A stretch of 64,000 nucleotides of DNA from Chrysoperla carnea (taxonomy: Eukaryota > Arthropoda > Insecta > Neuroptera > Chrysopidae): NCBI RefSeq assembly GCF_905475395.1, contig NC_058339.1, positions 55,685,172 to 55,749,171 of the forward strand, read 5' to 3'. The translations under genes and the position numbers were made by a program. Below are positions 1 to 12,080 of the stretch, one piece after another. The number at the start of each line of letters is the position of its first letter. The stretch's first letter is position 1. Under the pieces are notes generated by a model. The model did not search any database, had not been told where the DNA came from, and saw nothing but the letters and a program-made list of their open reading frames with translations.

Positions 1-120
1 AAAGGTAAGTATCAAGTTAATTATATTGTTATAAATGACCTGGGTGGCAGGGTTGATATAGCACTTAGCTATGACACCAAGGTACGCTGGTTCGTATCCT
101 GGTGTGGATAAATATTTTTA
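1..120 (+). repeat. tRNA-like/SINE-like head, left edge
   Basis: About 40-112 contains GCTGGTTCGTATCCTGG, resembling a tRNA T-arm and B-box, preceded by an A-box-like TTAGCTATGACACC. A related segment in the opposite orientation is at 3318-3390, so the two flank the composite repeat region. They are too decayed to be functional tRNAs. Confidence 0.35.
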
Positions 121-301
121 CTTTTAAAATAAATGAATATTTCCTGTTGGTTAAATTTTCCACTCTTTTTATGGTTAAAATTATTTATATAACCCGCCCT
201 CTTGCCATAAATAATGTCAATTACACATATGTCATAAATCACTATTCTGTCAGGGGGTGGGAATTTAAATAATAATCATAAATATATCTCACTCTTTAAA
301 A

Positions 302-389
302 CCATGTTCTCCTGTTACAAAATATTACAAATATGTACAAAAATGCTTTGGCTATGCTAAAATAAGAAACTTTGTAATAGGAGAACATG
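302..389. repeat. short foldback around ATGTTCTCCT / AGGAGAACAT
   Basis: CATGTTCTCCTGTTACAAA near 303 and TTTGTAATAGGAGAACATG near 370-389 form inverted arms. The same motif recurs at about 480, 2546, 2766 and 3121, showing a small repeated family confined to the first 3.2 kb. Confidence 0.5.
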
Positions 390-977
390 TCATATAGTTT
401 AGCTCACTCATATTCTCCTAGTATTAAAATTTGTATTTATAAAAATTAAATCTCTCGTTAAGACTAAAATTTGGAATTTTGTAACAGAAGAACATGTTAT
501 ATATTTTATCCCACGTTTATATGACATATTCGCCTATTACAAAATATTAAAAAAATACTTATTTTGCTTGAGCTCCGCGATCTTAGCACCTCATGTGCGG
601 AATTTCGATTGACCAATTGTACATCTGAAAGGTCAGAAATTGGTCATAAAAGGTCAGTTGGTCTCATTAATTGGTCAAAATCAGAAAATTTTTTATTAAA
701 GATTAAAGTTCTTCAAGGTCAATTAATAAGTTTAGCACCTCATTCGCAGAAAAAATAAAAAACTCCACCTATGCGCGATCGGGAAGCATTCGCTGATAAT
801 TGGTCAGGTAATATAAATAATTGGTCAGTTTAATTTAATATTAAAAAAAATTAAAAAAGTTGTCTCTGTCGTAACGCGCATGCTTTGAGCCGGATGGTTT
901 TATCAGGGCAGTGAGTACTTACGCACAGCTCTTCACTATAAACCAGACAGAGTAGGGGAAATATTTTTTTTATAATA

Positions 978-1045
978 TTTTTTTTTGATATGTACTACTA
1001 TCAAATATACATGTATATTTGATAGTAGTACATATCAAAAAAAAA
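978..1045. repeat. perfect 68-base palindrome
   Basis: Centred between 1011 and 1012 (ATACATGTAT). Both arms (34 bases) match perfectly, through GATATGTACTACTATCAAAT on the left and out to a T run / A run. It has no loop, so it is a pure inverted repeat that could cruciform. Confidence 0.85.
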
Positions 1046-1116
1046 AAAAAATGGATAAAATTTTTACTTTTAAAAAAATGAATTTTTCCTTTTATTTAAA
1101 TTTTTCACTCTTTTTA

Positions 1117-1650
1117 TACCATGTATATATGAAATATACATAGTATATTAAGTTTAGTCCCAAGTTTGTAACGCTTAAAAATAATGATGTTAGTATAAAA
1201 ATTTTGTCATAGGTGTTCATAAAATCACCTAATTAGTCCATTTCCGGTTGTCCGTCCGTCCATCCGTCCGTCTGTGGACACGATAACTCAAAAACGAAAA
1301 AAGATATCGAGCTGAAATTTTTACAGCGTACTCAGGACGTAAAAAGTGAGGTCAAGTTCGTAAATGAGCATCATAGGTGAATTGGGTCTTGGGTCCGTAG
1401 GACCCATCTTGTAAACCGTTAGAGATAGAACAAAAGTTTAAATGTAAAATTTTTTTTCATAAACATCACTGTTTCCTCGTGAGGGCGCCAATTAGGCGGA
1501 AATTTTATAATAGGTACTATACTTGATTATCAGTTATGTATGTGTCACATGTTTGTATGTGTAATGTGATAAATAAATCAACACTGACTATGCATGGTAT
1601 TTCAACAATTAACTCAGTCAATTGTTTGTTTTCACTTGTATTATATATAT
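1117..1650 (+). mobile_element. ATACCATG-family interspersed element, copy 1
   Basis: Begins TATACCATGTATATATGAAA and ends near CATGGTATTTCAACAATTAA. The ATACCATG / CATGGTAT pair forms inverted near-ends. The interior has a GTCCGTCCGTCCATCCGTCC tract, ACTCAAAAACGAAAA and AACCGTTAGAGATAGAAC. Related copies are at 37979, 52057 and 53636, all in the same orientation. No coding capacity; a non-autonomous element. Confidence 0.75.
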
Positions 1651-2318
1651 TTGTACATATGTCACCTATAAAAAATTTGAATGAATAATAATAATGGTTA
1701 TTTTATATAGTAAAAAATCAATTTTCGGGATAACGTTTTCAAATTAATATAAATAAATAAATATCGTTATATATTTTAAATTTTGTTTTATTTTATTCTA
1801 TCCCATTTTTCCTTTCAGAACAAAATTATTAATTAACTAATTAATTTTTTTTTAGTAAAGGTACAAACAAATTCTTATAAAATATAGGTGAGATAAAGAA
1901 GTTGGATTGTAAATACGTAATATTCTTTTTGGATTTTCATTTTATTTTTGTGTGGTATTTGGTTTGTAAAAAAAAAGTTGATGCAAAAAAATTTTTTTAA
2001 GATGAAATTAATTATATGGAATTATGTGCAAGTAATTCGTAAATAGTTTTTATGTATTTTGATTTCATTTAAATAAAGTTGAAAACTCAAACCCTGTTTT
2101 TATTTTATTTTTCCCCATCTCTCTGTAGCTATACAATATTATTTCAGTTAAAAATAGGTGAGTATTTTGAACTTCACGATAGGTAAGTATTTCAAACTTC
2201 GTTTGCCATTTTTTTTGTAATAATACTACTCAAAATTTTCCGAAAATGAGTTTTACTTTTTGTTATAATTTAAGAAAGTCGAAAATATGAATATAATTAT
2301 TTATTAATACGAATAACA

Positions 2319-2391
2319 GAGCCCTAATGGTATAATGGTTAGCGTATCTGACTTCGAATAAATAGTCCCTTGGTTCGAAACTAGGTGAGGA
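2319..2391 (+). pseudogene. decayed tRNA-like sequence (tRNA-Arg(UCG)-like or SINE head)
   Basis: CCCTAATGGTATAATGGTTA resembles a D-arm/A-box, CTGACTTCGAA an anticodon arm with TCG at 2354-2356, and CTTGGTTCGAAACTAGG a T-arm/B-box. The 3' half of the anticodon stem does not pair and the acceptor ends do not match, so it is not a working tRNA. Confidence 0.5.
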
Positions 2392-2537
2392 AATATATTA
2401 AAAAAAAGTTCGTTAATTCTTTTAAGCAAAATCTGATTTTTATTTTCATTTTTTTTCAAATTTCCACCACAGCATGTTTGCCTAGTAAATGATGAAAAAA
2501 TTAGTTTTTTTTCGTTCAAAAACTTCAATTTTTTTCA

Positions 2538-2795
2538 CATTTCTACTAGGAGAACATCAAGGACGGACGGAATAAGTAGTACCTGATAGCAAGGTAATTG
2601 TTGTCACCTCGTAAGTCAGAAAGTTAGTGGTCTGCACACCCGTGTTTGGTGAGTGTGACCTTTAGTGGGCAGACCAATAACTTTCTGCCAAAATAAAATT
2701 TTAGACTTTCGGGGTGAAAACACTTACTCACCTTTCTCCTTATCAGGAACTACTAATTCCAACTTATGTTCTCCTAGTACAAATGTTGAAAAAAT
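2538..2795. mobile_element. hairpin MITE
   Basis: Left end ACTAGGAGAACATC...AGTAGTACCTGATA and right end, reverse-complemented, ACTAGGAGAACATA...AGTAGTTCCTGATA. The interior also folds: CAGAAAGTTAGTGGTCTGCA pairs with GGCAGACCAATAACTTTCTG. The whole 258 bases is one long hairpin nested inside the larger foldback element. Confidence 0.7.
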
Positions 2796-3317
2796 TGAAA
2801 ATTTTTTCGAAATTATATATATTATTTTTTGAATATAAAATTAAACTGACTGATTTATATTAGCTGACCAATTATCAGCGAATGCTTCCCGATCGCGCAT
2901 AGGTGGAGTTTTTTCAATCTTTAATAAAAAATTTTCTGATGCTGACCAATTAATGAGACCAACTGACCTTTTATGACCAATTTCTGACCTTTCAGATGGT
3001 ATAATTGGTCAATCGAAATTCCGCACATGAGGTGCTAAGATCGCGGAGCTTTTTGCTTGCTTTTTTGTTGTAGATGCTAAAAATTTATTCTTGTTAAATG
3101 AAATTTCATAAGATTTGGTAGTAGGAGAACATATTATTTCACTTTCCTACTTATGTCATAAATCACTCTTCTGTCAAGGGGTGGGAATTAAAATAACATA
3201 AAATATACCTCGCTCTCCTACTTATGTGTAGCTTTTGATTCTCATAACAATTTGTCTAAAAAATTGACTTTCTCCGACATAATTACTTATTTAATTAAAA
3301 ATTAATCGGGACAATGC

Positions 3318-3390
3318 TAGATACGAACCGAAGTACTATGTAACCAAAGGGGACTGAGCTAACCACTAATCCACCTTTGACATATTATTC
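3318..3390 (-). repeat. tRNA-like/SINE-like head, right edge
   Basis: On the minus strand GGATTAGTGGTTAGCTCAG (A-box-like) and TTCGGTTCGTATCTAGC (B-box-like) are spaced as in a tRNA. Related to 40-112 but reversed. Confidence 0.4.
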
Positions 3391-3742
3391 TTATCAATAA
3401 TGTAATAAACGATGTCCCAAGATTAACTTCCGATTCGAGCTTATACTTATACTTACTAATACATATACTTATACTGATTAAGGAAGTAAAAAGTGGAAAC
3501 CAATAGAATGGAGGGCTAACTTAATGACAAATAATTTTTTAATAAATAATAAATAAACAACGATCGAACAAATAATTTTAATGATCAAACAATGAAGAAC
3601 AAGCGACGAACAATGGATTAAAAAAGATTTATAATTCATTAACTCGAAAAAAAATTTTTTGGGGGGCCAAATTACGTTAGTTCTACTTTATTGAATTATT
3701 CAGTCTAAACATATAAACATAAATGTATGAAACTCTGCAGTC

Positions 3743-3798
3743 CATCGACCCTATGTCTATCAATATTGGACATCGACCCTATGTCTATCAAAATTGGA
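3743..3798. repeat. two tandem copies of a 28-base unit
   Basis: CATCGACCCTATGTCTATCA begins each copy, at 3743 and 3771, with one difference near the end (AATATTGGA against AAAATTGGA). Confidence 0.9.
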
Positions 3799-4154
3799 TA
3801 GTTTAAAAACGTCTGGGAACACTTATGCATACGTTTTTCCTTGCGTAAATGTAATCGAAGTATTTCAAATTGCGCTAATAATTACGAAAATAATTTAAGC
3901 TAGGAAGTAAATTCAGAAAACAGAGTTTTTAAAAATTCTGGTTGAGATTCATTGTAAAGTATACGGCGAGAGCAACATACTACAAAAAGATGAAAGGATT
4001 TGTATGAGAGGTTCGGAAGTTCAAGAGCTGGTAAACTAAATAGTTATATAGCTGTTCCAATAACATTCCAAAAAAGAAACAAGAGGCTCGTTCCTTTTGT
4101 TTAGAGAATTTAAATCTAAGAATTTTTAATTTACCATTTACTTTTAACACTTTC

Positions 4155-4955
4155 TATATTCTAGGATTTGGCACGTAACAAAATCCATGAAATCCATTCT
4201 CTCATAGGACATATATATGTCAAAACGGCTATTTTCGCGATAGAGGAGCCTGATGAAATCTGGGGGAAAAAGTGTAAAGCATCCATTTTTTTATAAGCCG
4301 GGAAAAATAGTGGCAAACAAAAATTTTTGGCGATTTCGGATAGAGGTGGAATTGAAGTAAACTGGAAAAAAAAATCCTATCCGGATAAATTCAAGTGCGA
4401 TTTTCTTGATATAACATCTACTTTTATGAAAAAATAGTGATAGACATCGCAGACTGGCATTATGACAGTAATTTGAAATAAATTGAGAAAGAAGTCCCTA
4501 AAACTACTGTAAAACAAAGTTAATACTGAAAAAAATTTCTGCCGTTTGCCAAATAACTTCAATAACGACCGCACAAACCTTACACAATACTGGCAGACAT
4601 TACCCTCTCCCCCTTTAGTTTTACACTAGTTTTCGGGACATTTTACACGCTTGATTTCAAATTACCGTCATACTGCTGGTCAGGGGTTTTTGCTACTATT
4701 TTTTCATCAAAGTTCATATTGTAACAAGAAAATCGCACTTGAATTTGTCCAGTTAGGATCCACTTTTTTCCGGTTTACTTCTGCTCCACCCCTCCCCTTT
4801 TTCCCCACATTTTACAACCCCATCTATCTCGAAAATGGCCGTCTTGCCATATACATGTTCTATGAGGGAAATGCTCCACATCGACTCGAAGCTTATTTAC
4901 TACTTGGCAGAAGCTTATGGTTCATGGATTTTTTACGTACCATATCCTAGAATAC
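4155..4955. mobile_element. terminal-inverted-repeat element (CTAGGATATGG family), copy 1
   Basis: The left end TATTCTAGGATTTGGCACGT and the right end, reverse-complemented, TATTCTAGGATATGGTACGT match in 18 of 20 bases. Homology runs inward through AATCCATGAA, CATAGGACATATATATG and CGGCTATTTTCG. A related shorter copy is at 39895-40335. No transposase is visible; the open frames inside are not recognisable. Confidence 0.7.
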
Positions 4956-4959
4956 TACA

Positions 4960-7900
4960 ATTTACTTACTCTACTGATCGTTTTTACCATTTACTCCAAC
5001 TTACTTCTAACTTCTACTGATTTAGCGCGAGTTTACTATTCCGAGGGAGAAACAGGAGAGAGAAGAGAAAGTATAGATATGGAATAAAAAGAGATAAGAA
5101 AAACTCAAGAAATATTATCTTTAAAAAAAATTTTATTAATAAAATTCGGATTTGTTTTCATTTAGCAGTAAATTAACCACTTTACACATACAAAGCTGCA
5201 GCTCTTTACATTATAAATAACATACAATATTTTTTATTGAAAAAATTAAAGACAATATAAAAGTGACAAATATTTGTTTATTCTATTTTTTTTTTTAATA
5301 TTGGTGATTTATTTTTTTCAATCAATTTCACATTTTTAATTTTCACTATCCATTTTAACACAAAAAGAAATTCGAAACAAAAAAAAATAGCCTTTTTCAT
5401 ATTCTCAGATAGGTATAAATTCGTAAAAACCCATTGTCGTAATTAATTGGGTTCAAAAACTTGCAAAAATATATGATAATTTCTAGAGATCATTATCGCA
5501 CAACACGGAAATTTAAAGTTGTCTCAAAATCGAATGGATGGTCGTTAAGATAACTTTTCAAATAAATTTCAGATGTCGAGTTTTGATCAAAGTACATTCT
5601 ATAAGTTAACCGACCAATTTATAATTTAATTGTGAGCTAAAAACTCCATCTGTCGAGGATTGGAAAAATATCTAATGCCGGTTGAGTTTGTTTTCTAAAA
5701 CTTGAAAAACAAAACAACTGCAATAGCTAACATATTACATTGCCAGTCTTCAAAAAGTTTGTAAAAAGTTGCAGTTTTCTTTTATTCGAGACGAGTTTGG
5801 ATTTTGTTAGTCCGTTTAGTGGAAAACCGGCATAATATATTCATCTCGAATATTTTCACAAATAAACTTTTCAGACAAGGGAATTGAGGCAATTTATTAT
5901 TTTGAGTTTGACACAACCATTAACTTACTTCTATGTGAAAATTCTCTACAAGAGCATATCTAAGAAACTCTCCGTCAAATGAACAAGTTACGAAATTTTG
6001 TATTCTAATTACTGTACAATTTTTAATTCCATTGATTTCTTTGTTACGAATTTTATACTTACTTGTTAATGTGAAATAGGCTAATGATAAAGTTATTTAA
6101 AAATCGATCCTGAGTTGAATGCAATATTTTACGGCAAAAACTTCTAAATTTAACTAAATCCAAGTTTTTCAAGGAATTAATGAATTAAAATACAATAGTT
6201 ATTTCTGAAAAAAATTATGCTGTCGATGTACCACAATGATTGTTTTCAATAGCATCACCACTTGTATTTAAATCTGTGTAAACCCACCAAGCTTAAAGAA
6301 ATTTAGGGGATATCAAAATTTAGGTAGCCTTTATACAAAATAGTTTATCATCTTTTGTTGATTTACAAATTTTCAAGTCCCCTTATTTGAAAAACATATG
6401 AAGCACCTGATGAGAGCAATAATAGCTCACGAATCCGAATCTGTATGCTCAAATAAAAAATATATTAGAAATTATTAGCCTTATCCACTATTCAACAAAT
6501 TCTGTCCCTAATGAACGATAATTTTGATATATAGTTTTTTTTCTGTTTTCTTTTTTATAAATAGAAAAAGATTACTTCTTACAAATTATGGATCCACTAA
6601 ATTTACAATAGAATTGTGTGAAAGAAGCTATCACTTTTTTTTTGTTTATCTTATTGCATAAAATATCGATATTTTTTTTTTTTTTTGATTAAAAGTTAAA
6701 GTATAAATCTTATGTAGAATTAAATTTTAATGGACCTGCCTATGAAATTTAGTTTGTTGATGCAATAACAAAGTTTTTCGTCCAATCAGTTTCTTTCTAA
6801 ACGATTTCTATCAAAAGAAAAAAGTGGCTAATTTTTTTAACCAACAAGTTAATTGTTAATACCAGTATGATGCCCAGCGCAATGCACGGCAAACTTGGAA
6901 TAAAAACCATTGATGATGTGCAAAACTCAAACACATCATCTTTTTTGTAAAATTGTTTTTTGTTGGAATTTCTATTTAAAAAAAGTACCATTTAGTGTGA
7001 CATTTGAAAATAAGTTAAATTGACTCAAATTGGGTAGATTAGAGTTTGGTTTATTTGTATTACCATTAAATTAAGGCGAATTATCTGAAGGGTCATTTAA
7101 TTTTTACTTATTCTAATTTTGATTGGATTTTAAAGACTAAAATAATTGCCTTTGCCTAATGAGTTCATTTTGGCAGATAGGCAGTTCATATATCGAGAAC
7201 CTATCTTTGAGAATAGATTATTGATGCATTTACTCTGATGTATAACAAAATGACAAACAGATGAACAATATAACTTTCAGAATCTGCATATTGTGTCATC
7301 CTCAAACAGAAAATTTGAAATTTACTTCTTATTCAAGTTTTATTATCTTCAATCTGTACTGAAACTTCGTTAAATTAAAACTCATTGTTAAATTGAAATA
7401 CTCTTCGCTTTGGCTTGAAATGTGTAGTTCCATTTTCATGGACAGATCCATTTTATAAAAGTACAACTTTATTTTGAATTAAAATTTACGAGGGTAATAA
7501 AATTGAAAAGCTTATACAAATTGTCCCAGAATGATCACTCATTGACTATAGAAAATAAATGTCTAAGCACTACAAGTTCTAGAAGTTTTTTATCCAATGT
7601 GATAATAATTTCATTTATTACCATCCATATTACCAGAAGAATCTTCATAAACCCCCTTGGTGCTACAAAATAACGCTTATCAAGCTTTTCACTGTAATAT
7701 TCAGGCGTGGTCATTCTAGGATATTTGTTAGCTTTGAATTAAGGATGTATTATATACTTTAGTTTTCTAAGACAATTGGGTTTTAAAAATACTTTTTTTT
7801 TCAACCTCATTAAAAACTCAGATTACACAACAGTTGTTTTTAGAGAATACTTCACTCTGATTTAGAACCACATCACATGAAAAAGGGTTCTATCTCAATA

Positions 7901-10900
7901 TAATATCGTGTACTTATCATAGCGCAAACACACGTTAGTCGGCTAAATAAACTGCAATTTATTATTTATAAAAACTTTAATTTAAAGTCCCCCATAAATA
8001 TTTTACAAAATTAAAGTGGCACTTTTGTTCATATTGTTAATTATGCAATACTTAAAAAATATTTACGCGCAACGAACAAATTTAATATTAAAACTTATAT
8101 GTAATTGAAAAAAAATTTTAATTTCATATTGTCATTAAATATGAGTCTCTTCCATAGAGATATTATTTTATAGGGGTTGTAAAATATTAGCGTTTATTTA
8201 AAAAATACAAAAGTAAAACCAATTGATTCTTGTCGTCGCTAGAAAATGCTCGATTTCTAGGGTTTTATTACCTCCATTTTATAATATTTCTATGGATTCT
8301 TGCGTCACAATTTTATAATTTAAAAAAAATAATAAAATAAAATAAAAAAATAAAATAAAAAAAAATAACTAAAATGAAATAGGGAAAATGGAATAAACAA
8401 ATGAATAAAATGAAAACACAGAGATATAATAATTTATCAATCATGTCATTTATTCAAAAAGAAAGGATAATAATCTATTGAAAAAAAAGGATAATAATAA
8501 TATAACCTTAAATATGTGCTTTATATACAGAAGTTATTTTTCTTTTCTTTTTTTATAAAATATATTTCAATTATTTAGAACGCGCATATAATGTTCTTAT
8601 TTTCAGTTAAAATGTATATAAAGTAACATAAACCCAAAAAAAGGGTGTTCATTTAAAATGATAAACTTAAATTAAACAACTTGTGAATGGAGATATGCAA
8701 ATCTGTTTATTTCAAAGAGTGTTTTATGACAATTTATGTGGCATGATACCAGTCAACAGCACCTCAAACATTATTTGTGCTTACTTTCAAGGGCATTCGA
8801 TCAAACCTCACAATATCGACGGCGTTCGCATTTAGTTTGATTATTTATTGAATAGGTTTTTTCGCATATTGTTTAAATCGATTTAAAATTTATTACCAAA
8901 CGACACTCATATTAACGATATGAGCCAAAGAAAATTATATAATACACGGTAATTAGCTCAAAACTGAGCATCCATTTTGATAAAAAGTTTCAACATTTTG
9001 CATGCGTTGTTCCAGTGAATTGTTATTACATATCACACAAATTGACATAATATACTGTTTCGAATAAGATCAAAATTTTTATGATATTTCATAGACAACT
9101 AGTTTAAGTTAAAATTTTTATCATTTTAAATAAAAACCTTATAGACAAACAAAAAAAATTTATATACTTAGGCTTAAAAGATCCAAATTATTCCATCAAA
9201 ATATCGAAAGAATCTATTAAATGTGTAAAAACAGTTTAAGGCTAAAAAACGTATGTTCTAACAATGTTTTTTTCTTGATTATTTGCCGTTGGTCTTTAAC
9301 TATTATGTTTTTCGTATAATTTGAGGGATAAATTTTAATCTTTTGAAACCGACATATGTATAAAGAAAGAAAAATCGAAACAAATTAATTACAAATCAAT
9401 AATTCTTGTTCCGGTTTTTTTGGGGAGCATTTTTTTTTTAATATCATTTGCCACTAAATATACTTTTATAAAATATTTTCTGTTACGAAAAAATTATAAA
9501 CAATTTAGTATCAATTTTTTTAACCTAAATGCTTTTTATGTATAATTAAATTTCAAATATTTACAAATGAAATAAAAAAAGCACACAAATGGACTTTGTT
9601 TTTACGTGAAGCTTAAAATTGATAACACCTTGTTTTTCAGTTTTAAGCTACACATGAAATTATTAATGATAAAATATTTATATGCAAGGCGGATATTAAA
9701 TGAATTTGAGTAAATTAAAATTTAATTATAATTTATAACAATTTTCTTCTTTTTTAATCATTACTTAATGAAGCTTAAATAAATAAAATTTATTTTATAA
9801 TGCTAGGACCGCGTGTACACGATTAAGTGAAACTACTATAGCGAAAAATTCTTTGTCAAGTTGCCAATGGTTTTCAGGCATATCAAGTTGATGAAATTGA
9901 AACAAAAATTAACTTACTTCCACTACAGAAGTTACACTTCAAAAGAAACACTGATTGGGGGCCACATTATTTTGGGTCCATATATAAATTTCAAATAAAA
10001 TCAACATACATTTTATTAATTTTATTCGGATAAGTAAAAAAAATTAACTTAAATTGTAACAAATAACAACCCCATTTTCTTAAATCTGATAACAAGACAG
10101 AATATAATTAATATAAATGAAGAAATGGATCGTTTTTGGATATTTGAATCCATAATTTACACTCTCATTGTGGATATTTTTATATCTAAAGAAAAAAGGA
10201 ACAATCGAAAAAATTATTAGGTATGGAAAAAATAAAAACAATTACTCTAGATGAATTTTCGTACTAAAATTTCCATATAAAAGTATAAAGAAATTTAATA
10301 CGTAAAATATAAATTAAAATGACGTTAGCGACTAGTTGATAGACAATATGGCAGAAAGTAATTTGATGATTAACGAACGAGTATCGGTAATAGGTACGCA
10401 ACGTCAAATCAATTTTTGATCTCTCTTATATTTTTCAAATACAAAATTACACATAAGTGAGACAAAAAATTGATAAAAGCTTACAAGAACATGTTCAAAA
10501 GATAAAGATATATTCGACTTACTCGCAAGTAATAGTTGAAGGAAGTATCACTTCACAAAATCAATTCGAAAGAGAAAATAGTCAAATCTTGAACGAATTG
10601 TTAGGTTCTCGAAAATTTAACTTTCTTAACAGGATACAATTATCCGTGACTTCCAACATATATATGCAATACAGGATATTCTAAAACCACCGCCCACAAA
10701 CAGTACATCAATGTAGAAACATTTCTAAGCATAATAATTCTTAGAAATTTTATAATACAATGTACTATTATTAATAAAATTTTATTTAAATATCCTCACC
10801 TTCTCCCCATTAGTGGAAGGAAAATATGAGTATTTTTAGAACTTCCAAAAAAGCTCTTTACAACTTTTCTGCTTAAAATATTTTTCTGTTATGGTCCGTG

Positions 10901-11950
10901 ATCAATCATTTTGAGATACCGTATATAATTGTTTGATTTGGTGTATAAAAAAAGTAAAATAAATTTAATAAAAACTTTTAAAGTTTCATTATTGAAATAT
11001 GAGCGTCGAAATTTTTAAAACAGATGAAATATAAGAAAAAAACGATCAAATTTCAAACAAAGTTTATATTTCTAACTAATAAAAAATACAATTTCTCGTA
11101 AACTGTAAAAATCCACCTTGTATATATCATATGTATAATTTTATATTTTACTAAAAAATAAATATTTCATGTTTTCAAAAAAAAAAAAGAAAGGAAAAAA
11201 GAAACAGACTCATAGTGGAATAAAAACACTGCTTCTTAACAAATTTTTAGTTAACTTGCTTATTTTAATTTAGAATTGATATTTTTTTAAATAGAAGGGG
11301 TAGAGTTTTTTATTTATAAATATTTATTGACGCAAGTATTTAGATGCGATTTTCTCATTCTAATTCTAATTATTTATTGGATAACAAATATTTTTTTATC
11401 GTATGAAAAATCTTTAATATAAAACATTTTTTAATAAATTAATTAATCAAAATTGATGATCTTCTTTTAAGATACGCGCTTTTAAAAAAATAAGATTCGT
11501 TCTTACTTATATTATACCAATATGAATAGAATAAAATATATGCCCAAATTACACGCCTGTTTTTCTGTTCGTATCTTTCATCCGTCATCTCCATCCCCTA
11601 CAAAGCAGTGTAATTACTCGGTTAAGATCATATTTCATATGCACAATAGTTTGTTTGTTTTTTTTTAAATTCCTTGCAGTAGCAATTGAGAAAAATGAAA
11701 TTTGTCAGAATTTTTTTAATACACAAAAATTGAATAATAAAAATTGATTTGTTTTTTGGTCGACGGATTCGACAGTACTTGGCGGGTGTATGTTATGTAT
11801 TTATGTTTTGTTTTTGTTTATAGCACTGACTGACTGCATATGTACACGACCTCTTAAAAACAGATTTTATTTTTGTTAGATCGTTATTCTGACAGCAACA
11901 CACACGTCGTCTGCCAACAATTCACTTATATTGTAATATATTTTTATTTT
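4960..11950. other. non-coding stretch, no gene recognised
   Basis: AT-rich sequence with homopolymer runs (for example 8320-8380 A/T-only). Only short open frames without familiar motifs on either strand. Its last few hundred bases, from about 11500, probably include eRF3 3' UTR on the minus strand, but I cannot place the polyadenylation site. Confidence 0.6.
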
Positions 11951-12036
11951 TTATTTATTTTTTTATTTTTGTTTCATCATATTAAAATGTCGTAGTCGTA
12001 GAAATATTCTAGTCTAGCTTATTCTAGTTAACATAC

Positions 12037-12080
12037 TTATTCGATAACTTTGAGGACTTTGCCAATGGCAATTGTTTTAT
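12037..12080 (-). CDS. eRF3 (GSPT1): eRF3 exon 9 (C-terminus and stop)
   Basis: A 44-base terminal exon after TTTTCAG. The split codon makes Asn577, then [13 protein letters not shown] and TAA at 12039-12037. [10 protein letters not shown] is the invariant eRF3 ending, so this tiny exon is secure although it is short. The position-577 residue is Asn, where the vertebrate protein has Gly. Confidence 0.92.

Larger units (their letters stand above)
565..3062. mobile_element. large inverted-repeat (foldback) element
   Basis: Left arm about 565-845 and right arm about 2862-3062 are near-identical inverted copies. Both read GAGCTCCGCGATCTTAGCAC / AGCTCCGCGATCTTAGCACC at the outer end (right arm reverse-complemented), share phrases such as AAGGTCAGAAATTGGTCATA, and end inward at ATGCGCGATCGGGAAGCATT. 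The left arm has about 50 extra bases. The interior (845-2860) holds other repeats and no transposase. Outside the arms, 228-298 and 3153-3222 are direct copies (TATGTCATAAATCACT), so the flanks are repetitive too. Confidence 0.75.

Noticed and set aside
1..10. AAAG|GTAAGT at the very start of the window, like the end of a plus-strand exon
   Set aside because: Only four bases precede the donor, so no coding or splice evidence can be assessed.
564..758. 64-codon plus-strand open frame
   Set aside because: Lies wholly in the foldback arm; the inverted copy does not preserve it.
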